This document shows positions 1-7,384 of a stretch of DNA of 26,225 nt, in pieces. The stretch comes from Alphaproteobacteria bacterium (GTDB lineage: Bacteria; Pseudomonadota; Alphaproteobacteria; Rhizobiales; Aestuariivirgaceae), in contig JAPLOT010000075.1 in the NCBI GenBank assembly GCA_026400595.1, positions 1 to 26,225 of the forward strand, written 5' to 3'. The notes beneath the pieces were generated by a model. That model was not told where the DNA came from. It was given only the letters and a program-made list of their open reading frames with translations, and made no database searches. Position numbers and translations under genes: made by a program. Numbering within the stretch: position 1 is the first letter of the stretch; each line of letters starts with the position of its first letter.

Positions 1-14
1 GCGGCCGAATCTGC

Positions 15-205
15 CCCCTCTGTACGAGACCTGAGAGATTTCGCCTGCGGGTCACTCCGACACCCGCGGGCTTGGCTCCTTCGGTGAGCGGCCCGGATGG
101 GCCGCTGCTCTCCAGAGTGTCGAACGCCTCGCGGTCCTTTGGCCTGAGAGTTTCCGGGGCGGTTGCTCCTTCGGCGCCGGTTCGAACCGGTCTCTCCCGC
201 ACAAG
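15..205 (-). promoter_or_regulatory. Tandem glycine riboswitch (two aptamers)
   Basis: Read on the minus strand, two successive copies of the glycine aptamer signature are visible. The first (about 205 to 135) has GGGAGAGACC, then GCGCCGAAGGAGCAA, then AAACTCTCAGGCCAAAGGAC. The second (about 120 to 15) has CTGGAGAGC, CACCGAAGGAGCCAAG and AAATCTCTCAGG, followed by TACAGAGGGGG. This is the classical two-aptamer arrangement, which binds glycine and in most proteobacteria controls the glycine cleavage operon gcvTHP. The regulated gene must start to the left of position 1, so its identity is inferred. The plus-strand reading frame that covers part of this stretch is a chance ORF. Confidence 0.93.
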
Positions 206-531
206 GCGTGTCACACAATGCGCGGCAGACTAGGCGCATGGAAAGGGAAGTCAAGGGCGGCCCGGTGAAACCTCTGTGCATGGCAGCCCCGTCCACGCCG
301 CCTGCCCGGGCGATTCGCGGTGGCTGGTGCCGCAGCGCACAAGCCCACAGGTCTCGGCGGCAGTTCGCCTGGCCATCACCCGGAAATGGGTAACGGACCG
401 CCAGGCCGCTTCGCCGCCAGCAAGGCGAGTACCCTTGCTTTCAATAAGTTGGTATGATTTCGCCAACCTCCGACGATCTGGCAAGCCGCATGCAGTGAAG
501 TGGATGCAATGACAACCGGAAAGGACCCGTC
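206..531. other. Intergenic stretch without a supported gene
   Basis: About 325 bases between the riboswitch (minus) and the small secreted protein (plus). It should contain the promoter for the riboswitch transcript on the minus strand and one for the plus-strand gene. I could not identify convincing -35/-10 boxes for either. Short ORFs on both strands here have no ribosome binding site or recognisable protein features. Confidence 0.5.
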
Positions 532-858
532 ATGTCGCAGACTTCCGTTCATCGTGCCGTCCCCGTGCTTTTTGCATCTCTCCTGACGGCCGCGCTGGCG
601 TTCGGCCTGCCGCATCCGCCGGCCGCGGCCCAGGGGATCGAGTTCTGGAACAAGGAATGCCGCAAACTGCTCAAGCAGTATGACGGCAAGCCACGTCACA
701 AGGCCTTCGCCGCCACCAACTTGGGAGCTGGCAGCCACCAGAGTCAGGCCTGCGGCATTGCATGGGGTGCGGGGTCGAAGAAGCAGGCCGAAGAGTCTGC
801 CATCAAGGTGTGCAGATCGCAGAAGTCCGGCAATTGCTGGGTGACGCGGTCCGAGTGA
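532..858 (+). CDS. Small secreted cysteine-containing protein, DUF4189-like
   Basis: Encodes 108 residues. The ATG is preceded by GGAAAGGA at a good distance. Residues 1-33 form a Sec signal peptide: a basic start, a hydrophobic run from about 11 to 25, and a likely cut after AAA at residue 33. The mature part is about 75 residues with four cysteines (C43, C74, C94, C102), consistent with two disulfides in the periplasm or outside the cell. The C-terminal half, with a C-x3-W segment followed by a KKQAEESAIKVC helix and a final C-W-V, resembles the short repeats seen in alphaproteobacterial DUF4189-type secreted proteins. That likeness is a pattern impression only. No function can be assigned. 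It stands alone, upstream of the alkylsulfatase gene with a 245-base gap. Confidence 0.75.
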   Translation: MSQTSVHRAVPVLFASLLTAALAFGLPHPPAAAQGIEFWNKECRKLLKQYDGKPRHKAFAATNLGAGSHQSQACGIAWGAGSKKQAEESAIKVCRSQKSGNCWVTRSE

Positions 859-1103
859 TTCACGCGCTTGATCCCGCGTCGCGGACCCTGGGAACCAAGC
901 AGGAACGCGCCTGCCATGACAATTGCCAATTCTACACAATCTAGGACCGGAGCAATGTGCTAAGCCGACCTGCATCGGAACGGCGGTCGCGACCGTGCCT
1001 GTCGCCTTGACCTCGATCAAGGCCCCGGCCCCATGCGATCGACAGTCTCGTGCCACGGGACACCAGCTTCGCGGGCCCGGCCGCATCACGTGAGGAGAGA
1101 TCC

Positions 1104-3209
1104 ATGACCACACGGCGCAACTTCCTCGGAACCGTCTCGGCCGCCAGCGCCGCCTTCGCGGTCACCGGCCGGCATCTTCTCGAAGGTAACCCGGCGATGG
1201 CCGCCGACACGGCAAAACCGCTCGAGGGTCACTTCCATCCGAAGGGCAAGGCGCCCTCTTCCCATACCATCGAGATTCTGAAGAAGGCGAGGGAGACTCT
1301 TCCCTTCGCCGACACGCGCGATTTCGACGAACAGAAGAAAGGCTTCATCGCGCCGATGCCGGATCTCAGGATCAAGGCCGACGCGGGCCACGACGCCGTG
1401 GACATGGAGCGCTTCCAGTTCCTGAACGAGGACAAGGAATTCGACAGCATCCACCCGTCGATGCTCCGCATCGCCAGGCTGAACAACAATTACGGCCTCT
1501 ACGAAGTTATACCCGGCATCTATCAGGTGCGCGGGGTCGACCTCTCCGACATCACCTTTGTGCGCGGCAAGACGGGCTGGATCGTGTTCGATCCGCTGGT
1601 CTCAGCCGAAGCGGTGCGCGCCGCGACGAAGCTGTTCCAGGAGAAGGTCGGTGAGGGTCGGCCGATCACGGCGGTCGTCTATTCCCATACGCATGGCGAC
1701 CACTGGGGCGGCGTGCGCGGCCTCGACATCAAGGACGAGGACGTGGCCTCCGGCAAGGTGCAGATCATCGCGCCCGTCGACTTCATGGACTTCACCGTTG
1801 CCGAAAACGTCTTTGCCGGCAACGCCATGAACAGGCGGCTGTTCTATCAGTACGGCCTGCTGCTTCCGGTGTCGCCGCACGGCTTCGTGACTCAGGGGCT
1901 GGGGCACAAGATATCGGCCGGCGCCACCGGGCTCATGGCGCCGACGCGCCTTGTGTCCGAACCCATCGAGGAATTCGACGTCGACGGGGTGCGGATGATC
2001 TTCCAGAACACGCCGAACACGGAAGCGCCGCGCGAGATGAATACCTACTTCCCGGACATGAAGGCCCTGTGGATGGCCGAGAACGTCACGGCGACGCTTC
2101 ACAACATCTACACGCTGCGTGGAGCTCAGGTGCGCGATCCGCTGCGGTGGTCGAAGTACATCAGCGAGGCGCTGTATCGCTTCGGCAAGGACGCCGAAGT
2201 CATGTTCGCCTCCCACCACTGGCCGCGCTGGGGCAATGAGCGCATCCGGGAGGTGCTACGCGACCAGCGCGACCTCTATGCCCACATGAATAACCAGGTG
2301 CTGCATTTCGCCAACCAGGGCGTTACCATCAACCAGATCCACAACCTCTACCGCCTGCCGGACTCGATCCTGCAGAAATGGCATTGCCGCGGCTATCACG
2401 GATCGCCGGAGCACAACTCCCGCGGTGTCATCCAGCGCTTCCTCGGCTTCTGGGACTGCAATCCCGCAACGCTGGTTCCGCTGTCGCCGGAAGACTCAGC
2501 ACCGCTCTATGTCGAGATGATGGGCGGGTCGGACAAGATCATGGCGCGCGGACAGGCGCTCCACAACGAGGGCAAGTACTTCCTTGCCCAGGAGATCGTG
2601 AACAAGCTGGTGCAGGCAGAACCCTCGAACCAGCCGGCCAAGGATCTCCTGGCCGATATCTTCGAGCAGATCGGTTACCAGCAGGAGAACCCCGGCCTGC
2701 GCAACAGCTTCCTTGCTGGCGCCTACGAGCTGCGCACCGGCATTCCGGAAGGCGAGACCGCAAGCTCCAGCAGCCCCGACGTGATCCGCGCCATGTCGAC
2801 CGAGCTTTTCCTCAACTTTCTCGGCATCCGCATGGACAGCCGCAAGGCGGAAGGCCTGCGCTTCACGATGAACCTGATCACGCCGGACAATGGCGAGAAG
2901 TTCATCGTCGAGCTCGAGAATGCGACGCTCACCAACATCCAGGGTTTCCTCGCCGACAAGCCCGACCTCACGCTGACCATCAACCGCGCGGACCTCGAGC
3001 AGACCATGATGGGCGCCAAGTCGCTGGAGGATCAGATCAAGGACGGTACGGCCAAGGTCGAAGGCGATCCCACGATCCTGGCAAAGCTCGCCGCCACCAT
3101 GGTCGACTTCGATCCACGCTTCGAGGTGATGCCGGGCACCAGGCAAATGGCCGAGGTCGCCGCGGTTGATCCCTTCGAGGCCCTGACCGGCAAGACCATC
3201 GCGGAGTGA
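1104..3209 (+). CDS. Tat-exported alkylsulfatase, metallo-beta-lactamase fold (BDS1/SdsA1 family)
   Basis: Encodes 701 residues from the ATG at 1104, which has GAGGAGAGA just upstream. An upstream in-frame start at 1050 would bury the export signal and is rejected. The N-terminus TTRRNFLG followed by a hydrophobic stretch is a twin-arginine signal, so the enzyme should act in the periplasm. The binuclear zinc motif HTHGDHWGG gives H195, H197, D199 and H200. Further family landmarks are the glutamate in MAENVTATLHNIYTLRGAQVRD-type sequence (around residue 330) and the SHHWPRWG histidines. A helical dimerisation region occupies about 500-580, and a C-terminal SCP2-like lipid-binding domain covers roughly 590-700. 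Family members hydrolyse primary or secondary alkyl sulfate esters to alcohol and sulfate for use as carbon and sulfur sources. The exact substrate is not visible. The stop lies only 7 bases from the stop of the opposing hydrolase gene. Confidence 0.93.
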   Translation: MTTRRNFLGTVSAASAAFAVTGRHLLEGNPAMAADTAKPLEGHFHPKGKAPSSHTIEILKKARETLPFADTRDFDEQKKGFIAPMPDLRIKADAGHDAVDMERFQFLNEDKEFDSIHPSMLRIARLNNNYGLYEVIPGIYQVRGVDLSDITFVRGKTGWIVFDPLVSAEAVRAATKLFQEKVGEGRPITAVVYSHTHGDHWGGVRGLDIKDEDVASGKVQIIAPVDFMDFTVAENVFAGNAMNRRLFYQYGLLLPVSPHGFVTQGLGHKISAGATGLMAPTRLVSEPIEEFDVDGVRMIFQNTPNTEAPREMNTYFPDMKALWMAENVTATLHNIYTLRGAQVRDPLRWSKYISEALYRFGKDAEVMFASHHWPRWGNERIREVLRDQRDLYAHMNNQVLHFANQGVTINQIHNLYRLPDSILQKWHCRGYHGSPEHNSRGVIQRFLGFWDCNPATLVPLSPEDSAPLYVEMMGGSDKIMARGQALHNEGKYFLAQEIVNKLVQAEPSNQPAKDLLADIFEQIGYQQENPGLRNSFLAGAYELRTGIPEGETASSSSPDVIRAMSTELFLNFLGIRMDSRKAEGLRFTMNLITPDNGEKFIVELENATLTNIQGFLADKPDLTLTINRADLEQTMMGAKSLEDQIKDGTAKVEGDPTILAKLAATMVDFDPRFEVMPGTRQMAEVAAVDPFEALTGKTIAE

Positions 3210-3216
3210 GACGGGG

Positions 3217-4143
3217 CTAGGCCGGCCCGCCCGCCGCCGCGAGGTCCTTTGCCGCGATGGCAAGGATGTCGTCCGCCGAACCGATGGCCACGAAGTGACC
3301 GGCGCCTTCGACCGGATGCCAGACCGACCCCGGCATCCGGTCCGCCACCTCCTTGTTGATTGGCGGCGGCACCAGCGTGTCGGCCAGCCCTTGCCACATG
3401 TGGACCGGGCGCCGGATGCGGCCCACGTCGAAGGCCCAGTGCCGGTAGAGGAGTTCCGAGTCCCGCACCAGGCCCTCGCTGCCGTGTGCGAAGCACTCCG
3501 CACTCGCCGCGCAGAAGGCGGCCTCGAAGCCCGGCCGCAGCAGGATCTGCCGGTCATCGTCGTTCACAGACTTGAGCAAGGCCTTGATGTAGCTCTGGCG
3601 GAAGTGTTCGGCGGTCAGGCCCAGGCTCGCATACATGAGGCGGAAGCCGGGCTCGAAGTGGAGGGCCAGGAATCCGCCGAGCGCGTCGATCCTGGACAGG
3701 TACTTCGCCGCGGAATTGTCGCCGAAGGCCCCATAGCTGCCGCCGGCGATGCTGCTGACGTGGCGCAGCCGCGCGGGATCGACATAGGCCGCCGCGGCAA
3801 GCGCCCAGGGCCCACCCTCCGACCAGCCGGTGACGCCGAAGGTCCGGTATCCAAGCGCATCGGCGATCGCCGTCAGGTCATCGGCCCAGCCGGCGTAGCT
3901 GCGCGGGTCCTGGGGACTCGACTGCCCGATGCCCGGCCGGTCCACGCAGACGAAGCGCAGGCGGTTCCGGGTCGCGGCATCGGCAAAGAGCCGCGCCTCC
4001 AGCCGGCTGCTCGGTCCCCCGTGATTGTGCAGGACGAGTGCCCCGTCGGGGTCTCCCACCTCCATGCAGGCCAGGCTGCGGCCGTCGCGGGTCGTGACGG
4101 TCCGTGCAACACCGGCGGAGGGGTCTGGGAAGGCTGAGGCCAT
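3217..4143 (-). CDS. Alpha/beta hydrolase
   Basis: Encodes 308 residues from an ATG at 4143, with GAGGG about 11 bases upstream. A GTG 42 bases earlier is possible but less likely. The order of motifs is that of a canonical alpha/beta hydrolase: the oxyanion segment HNHGGP (39-44), DRPGIGQSS (68-76), the nucleophile elbow GWSEGG with S108, a probable acid D255 in GLADTLVP, and the catalytic histidine H283 in GAGHFVAI. No signal peptide is seen, so it is probably cytosolic. The substrate cannot be told; esterase, epoxide hydrolase and haloalkane dehalogenase relatives share these motifs. It converges with the alkylsulfatase gene and diverges from ispH across a 179-base gap that should hold both promoters. 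Confidence 0.9.
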   Translation of the reverse strand: MASAFPDPSAGVARTVTTRDGRSLACMEVGDPDGALVLHNHGGPSSRLEARLFADAATRNRLRFVCVDRPGIGQSSPQDPRSYAGWADDLTAIADALGYRTFGVTGWSEGGPWALAAAAYVDPARLRHVSSIAGGSYGAFGDNSAAKYLSRIDALGGFLALHFEPGFRLMYASLGLTAEHFRQSYIKALLKSVNDDDRQILLRPGFEAAFCAASAECFAHGSEGLVRDSELLYRHWAFDVGRIRRPVHMWQGLADTLVPPPINKEVADRMPGSVWHPVEGAGHFVAIGSADDILAIAAKDLAAAGGPA

Positions 4144-4322
4144 TGCTGTTGCGTCCCTCACTTGATTCTGGCGCAGACAGCTCACCTCGGAGCCGCCATG
4201 ACGCGAAGGATATGCTATGCGGCTAACCTGCGGAAGCAGAAGTTGAGCAAGACACGGCCGCCCGCCCCGCCGTGCCCGGGAGCTTGCTTGACAATCCTTC
4301 CCGCCCCCCGCATCTACGCAGC

Positions 4323-5285
4323 ATGACCCGGCCGCCGCTCACCATCCTGCTTGCGGCACCGCGCGGCTTTTGCGCCGGCGTGGTGCGTGCCATCGACATC
4401 GTCGAGCGGGCCCTCGCGCTCTACGGCGCCCCGGTCTATGTGCGCCACGAGATCGTGCACAACAGGTTCGTGGTCGACGATCTCAAGGCCAAGGGTGCCG
4501 TATTCGTCGAGGAGCTCGACGAAATCCCCGACGGTGACCGGCCTGTCGTCTTTTCCGCCCATGGCGTGCCGAAGTCGGTGCCGGCTGCCGCCGCGGCGCG
4601 CCACATGTTCCAGATCGATGCCACCTGCCCGCTGGTCACCAAGGTGCACATGGAGGCCAAGCGCCACCACGACGAGGGCCTCGCCATCATCCTGATCGGC
4701 CACAAGGGCCATCCGGAAGTGATCGGCACCACCGGCCAGCTGCCGGACGGCGCCGTCACGCTGATCGAGACGGTGGAGGATGCCGAGGCGCTGCAGGTGA
4801 AGGATCCCGCGAAGCTCGCCTTCGTCACCCAGACCACGCTCTCGGTCGACGATACCAAGGATGTCATCGCCGTGCTGCAGCGGCGCTTTCCTGCGATCCG
4901 AGGGCCCGTCAAGGAAGACATCTGATATGCCACCACCAAACGCCAGGAGGCGGTGAAGGCCATCGCGCCTCGCGCCCAACTCTTCATCGTGGTGGGCGCG
5001 CCAAATTCGTCCAATTCGAAGCGCCTCGTCGAAGTGGCGGAGAAGAACGGCTGCCCGCGCGGCCTCCTGGTGCAGCGCGCCGCCGAGCTCGACTGGACGC
5101 AGCTGCAGGGCCTTTCCACCATCGGCCTCAGCGCCGGCGCCTCGGCGGCCGAAGTGCTGGTCGACGAGATCGTCGAGGCCTTCCGCGCGCATTACGACGT
5201 GACGGTCGAGAAGGTCACGCTGCGCGACGAGAACGTCTCCTTCAAGCTGCCGCGCGAACTGCGCGAGCCAGCCCCCACCGCATGA
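4323..5285 (+). CDS. ispH: 4-hydroxy-3-methylbut-2-enyl diphosphate reductase, interrupted by an in-frame TGA
   Basis: IspH (LytB) carries out the last step of the MEP isoprenoid pathway, reducing HMBPP to IPP and DMAPP with a [4Fe-4S] cluster held by three cysteines. C17 (PRGFCAG) and C102 (DATCPLV) are present. The third falls in the invariant family segment DICYATTNRQEAV, which here reads DI-stop-YATTKRQEAV. The TGA is at 4923-4925 (codon 201) and the frame then continues intact to a TGA at 5283-5285, giving about 320 codons, the normal length. Codon 207 is also changed, AAA (Lys) for the usual Asn; both differences are one-base C-to-A changes at third positions. The start at ATG 4323 is chosen by homology; no strong Shine-Dalgarno is seen. 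The stop overlaps the rnhA start as ATGA. It is either a sequencing or assembly error, a true nonsense mutation, or recoding. Without readthrough the 200-residue product would lack one cluster ligand. Confidence 0.9.
4934..4955 (+). other. Possible hairpin just after the ispH TGA
   Basis: CGCC (4941-4944) and GGCG (4949-4952) enclose an AGGA loop. CAC (4934-4936) and GTG (4953-4955) can extend the stem across a four-base bulge. The loop begins 19 bases after the TGA, within the broad spacing of bacterial SECIS hairpins, and has a G as its second base. The stem is short, however, and the same codons would form it in ordinary cysteine-encoding ispH genes, so this is weak evidence. AGGAGG also lies here, 2 bases before a GTG, too close for an efficient restart. 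Confidence 0.2.
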
Positions 5286-5749
5286 ACGGCGGCAAGGTCA
5301 TCGTCCATACCGATGGCGCCTGCTCGGGAAATCCCGGTCCCGGCGGCTGGGGCGTGATCCTGGACTACAATGGCACGCGCAAGGAACTCTCCGGCGGCGA
5401 GGCGCTCACCACCAACAACCGCATGGAGCTGATGGCCGCCATCATGGCGCTCGAAAGCCTGAAGCGCCCCTGCCCCGTCGAGATGCATGTCGATTCGCAA
5501 TATGTGAAGGACGGCATCACCAAGTGGATCCACGGCTGGAAGCGCAATGGCTGGAAGACGGCCGACAGGAAGCCGGTGAAGAACGCCGAGCTGTGGCAGC
5601 GCCTGGAGGCCGCGCTGGGCCTGCACGAGGTCACCTGGAAATGGGTCAAGGGCCATGCCGGCCATGACGACAACGAACGCGCCGACGAACTCGCCCGCGA
5701 GGGCATGGCGCCCTTCAAGGCCGGACGGGCTGCTGGCCAGGGCGTCTGA
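5282..5749 (+). CDS. rnhA: Ribonuclease HI
   Basis: Encodes 155 residues, the usual length. The enzyme cuts the RNA strand of RNA-DNA hybrids in the cytoplasm, removing R-loops and primers. The full catalytic set is visible: D11 in TDGACSGNPG, E49 in NNRMEL, D71 in HVDSQY, H125 in KGHAGHDDNERAD and D135 in the same motif. The basic substrate-handle region around 84-100 (HGWKRNGWKTADRKPVK) is also present. The start overlaps the ispH stop by four bases (ATGA), so translation is probably coupled to ispH. In many Rhizobiales thrB lies between these two genes; it is not here. A polar effect of the ispH TGA on rnhA would be expected if that codon really stops translation. Confidence 0.96.
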   Translation: MNGGKVIVHTDGACSGNPGPGGWGVILDYNGTRKELSGGEALTTNNRMELMAAIMALESLKRPCPVEMHVDSQYVKDGITKWIHGWKRNGWKTADRKPVKNAELWQRLEAALGLHEVTWKWVKGHAGHDDNERADELAREGMAPFKAGRAAGQGV

Positions 5750-5797
5750 CGCGGCCACCCGCCCTTGCGCTCGGGCCCTCACCCGCCCTACGGGCAC

Positions 5798-5930
5798 CCT
5801 CTCCCGCAAGCGGGAGAGGGATCTCTTCGCTCCCCTTCTCCCGCTTGCGGGAGAGGTCTCCCCAACTTCCCCTTCTCCCGCTTGCAGGAGAGGTCTCCCC
5901 AACCTCCCCTTCTCCCGCGTGCGGGAGAAG
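5798..5930. repeat. Four-unit 37-bp palindromic repeat array
   Basis: The heptamer CTCCCGC recurs at 5801, 5838, 5875 and 5912, exactly 37 bases apart each time. Each copy is followed after two bases by its complement GCGGGAG; copy 3 has one mismatch, GCAGGAG. Copy 1 has perfect 10-base arms (CCTCTCCCGC / GCGGGAGAGG). Units 2 and 3 also share the linker GTCTCCCCAAC, so this is a tandem duplication and not a repeat-spacer array. The array lies between the converging ends of rnhA and the peroxiredoxin gene, where its hairpins could act on both transcripts. The core resembles dispersed REP-like palindromes common between alphaproteobacterial genes. Confidence 0.9.
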
Positions 5931-5984
5931 GTGGCCGAAGGCCGGATGAGGGCCGCCTTGCGCCAGCACGGCGGTGCGTGATCC

Positions 5985-6467
5985 TCAGAGCTGCGTCAGG
6001 ATCGTTTCGGCGCCCGAGACATTGACGCCCGACTTGTCCTCGACATTGAGCTGCTTCACCACGCCGTTCTCGACGATCATGGAGTAGCGCTTGGAACGCT
6101 CGCCCATGCCATAGGGCTTGAGGTCGACGTTCAGTCCGATGGCGCGCGCGAAGTCGCCATTGCCATCGGCCAGCATCATGATCTTGCCCTCGGCGCCGGC
6201 CTGCTTGCCCCAGGCGTTCATCACATGCACGTCATTTACTGCAACGCAGGCGATGGTATCGACGCCCTTGGCCTTGATCTGCTCGGCGGCGGCGACGAAG
6301 CCCGGCAGATGGTTCATGCTGCAGGTCGGCGTGAAGGCGCCCGGCACGGCGAAGAGCACAACCTTGCGGCCGCCGAACACGACATCCGTCGCGAGCTTCT
6401 GCTGGCCGTCCGCCGTCATCACCGCGAATTCGGCCGCGGGCAGCTTGTCGCCAATCCTGATGGTCAT
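5985..6467 (-). CDS. Peroxiredoxin, Prx5 type (atypical; thioredoxin/glutaredoxin-dependent)
   Basis: Encodes 160 residues, the normal length for bacterial Prx5 proteins. GAGGAG lies 6 bases before the ATG. The peroxidatic cysteine C49 sits in PGAFTPTCS, the Prx5 signature, and the catalytic Thr and Pro are in the same motif. A second cysteine, C74 (TIACVAVND), is at a position shared by many members. It reduces hydrogen peroxide and alkyl hydroperoxides in the cytosol, with glutathione/glutaredoxin or thioredoxin as likely donor. It is followed on the same strand, in the upstream direction, by the DsbD-N-like gene (33-base gap), so the two may be cotranscribed from the 7268 side. Confidence 0.93.
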   Translation of the reverse strand: MTIRIGDKLPAAEFAVMTADGQQKLATDVVFGGRKVVLFAVPGAFTPTCSMNHLPGFVAAAEQIKAKGVDTIACVAVNDVHVMNAWGKQAGAEGKIMMLADGNGDFARAIGLNVDLKPYGMGERSKRYSMIVENGVVKQLNVEDKSGVNVSGAETILTQL

Positions 6468-6500
6468 CCTGCACTCCTCATGTTGTTTCGGTCGACGGAC

Positions 6501-7268
6501 TTACGGGAGCGTCACGGACTGTTCAAGCCCCTTGCCGGCCTGGTCGAAGGTGAGGCGCAGCGTGGCACCGGCAAGTTCGGCGGGAGCCTTGATGTTGGCC
6601 ACCGGCAGCCGGGCCTCGAGGCCGTCGGCCGAAAAGCGCGGCGCATGGAAATAGGCAGGCCCCTCCCATTCGACGAAGATGTCGTTGGCCGGCTGCCTGA
6701 GCGTGAGCTTCAGCTCGGGCTTGCCATCTTCCAGAACCACCTCGACCTCCTGCACGATGTCGCCCACCACCGGCACCCGCGCCAGCCACTGCTCGACCAG
6801 CCGGCTGCCGGCGGGAGCGCGCTGCGCCGTCCCCAGCTCGATCGACGCCTTGGCCTGCACCGGTACGCAGACCTCGCGGCAGACTGCGAAGAAGAGATCG
6901 AGGTCAAGCCTCTGGGGCATGGCCTCACCCTGTTTCACCCGCACGGGGAAGATGACCTCGTCGTGATATCCCACCGTCTCGCCGGCGGCATCGCGGAAGC
7001 GTCCGGGAAGCGGAAACAGCACCTCGACCAGCCCGTCGCCGCTGCCGCCATTCCAGCCGAAGACGGGCGGAATTCCGGAATCGCCCGGCATGCGCCAATA
7101 GGTCTTCCAGCCGTCATCCAGCGTGATCCTGATGCCGGTCAACCAGCCATCGCCCGTAAACGCGTCGCCCACCAGCGATACCTTGAAGGGCTTTTCGACG
7201 GCGAAGGCGCGGCCCATGGGCCACAGCCCCGCGCCGGCCAGCCCCGCCAGGAATGTTCTGCGTCTCAT
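6501..7268 (-). CDS. DsbD N-terminal-domain-like thiol protein, Tat-exported
   Basis: Encodes 255 residues from the ATG at 7268; an earlier start at 7370 would place the export signal internally. The N-terminus RRRTFLAGLAGAGLW is a twin-arginine-type signal. The body matches the periplasmic DsbD alpha domain (DsbC/DsbD_N, PF11412 type): DDGWKTYWRMPGDSG (51-65) followed by PPVFGW, a YHDEVIFPV segment, and the cysteine pair C130 and C134 in FFAVCREVCVP. In full DsbD this domain passes electrons to periplasmic partners, but the membrane and thioredoxin parts are absent here. It is therefore a stand-alone domain that would need a separate electron source, perhaps a CcdA or ScsB protein elsewhere. 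AGGAG is only 2 bases from the ATG, closer than usual. Confidence 0.85.
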   Translation of the reverse strand: MRRRTFLAGLAGAGLWPMGRAFAVEKPFKVSLVGDAFTGDGWLTGIRITLDDGWKTYWRMPGDSGIPPVFGWNGGSGDGLVEVLFPLPGRFRDAAGETVGYHDEVIFPVRVKQGEAMPQRLDLDLFFAVCREVCVPVQAKASIELGTAQRAPAGSRLVEQWLARVPVVGDIVQEVEVVLEDGKPELKLTLRQPANDIFVEWEGPAYFHAPRFSADGLEARLPVANIKAPAELAGATLRLTFDQAGKGLEQSVTLP

Positions 7269-7384
7269 CGCTCCTATATGGACGAGGCCGGCAGCGCTGC
7301 CAATCACGATGCTGTCAGAATGCCGGCCTATTCTCGCCTGCGAAAGCGGATTAGACTCCGCGGGATCCACGCGGAACCGATGGC

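Noticed and set aside
1050..1103. Upstream start for the alkylsulfatase
   Set aside because: No ribosome binding site, and it would place 18 extra residues before the twin-arginine signal; GAGGAGAGA points to 1104.
376..1113. 245-codon minus-strand frame over the left intergenic region
   Set aside because: No ribosome binding site or domain; it runs antisense across the small secreted protein gene and the start of the alkylsulfatase.
4323..5285. Genetic code change with TGA read as an amino acid
   Set aside because: TGA is the stop of many complete genes here (rnhA, yqgE, coxB, tldD, HAD, MATE), and tryptophans are encoded by TGG.
4953..5285. Separate gene for the second half of IspH, restarted at GTG 4953
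   Set aside because: AGGAGG is only 2 bases before the GTG, and the segment has no independent fold; two pieces would still lack the third cysteine.
5798..5930. CRISPR array
   Set aside because: Only four units, the spacers are near identical in two of them and about the same length as the repeat core, and no cas gene is near.
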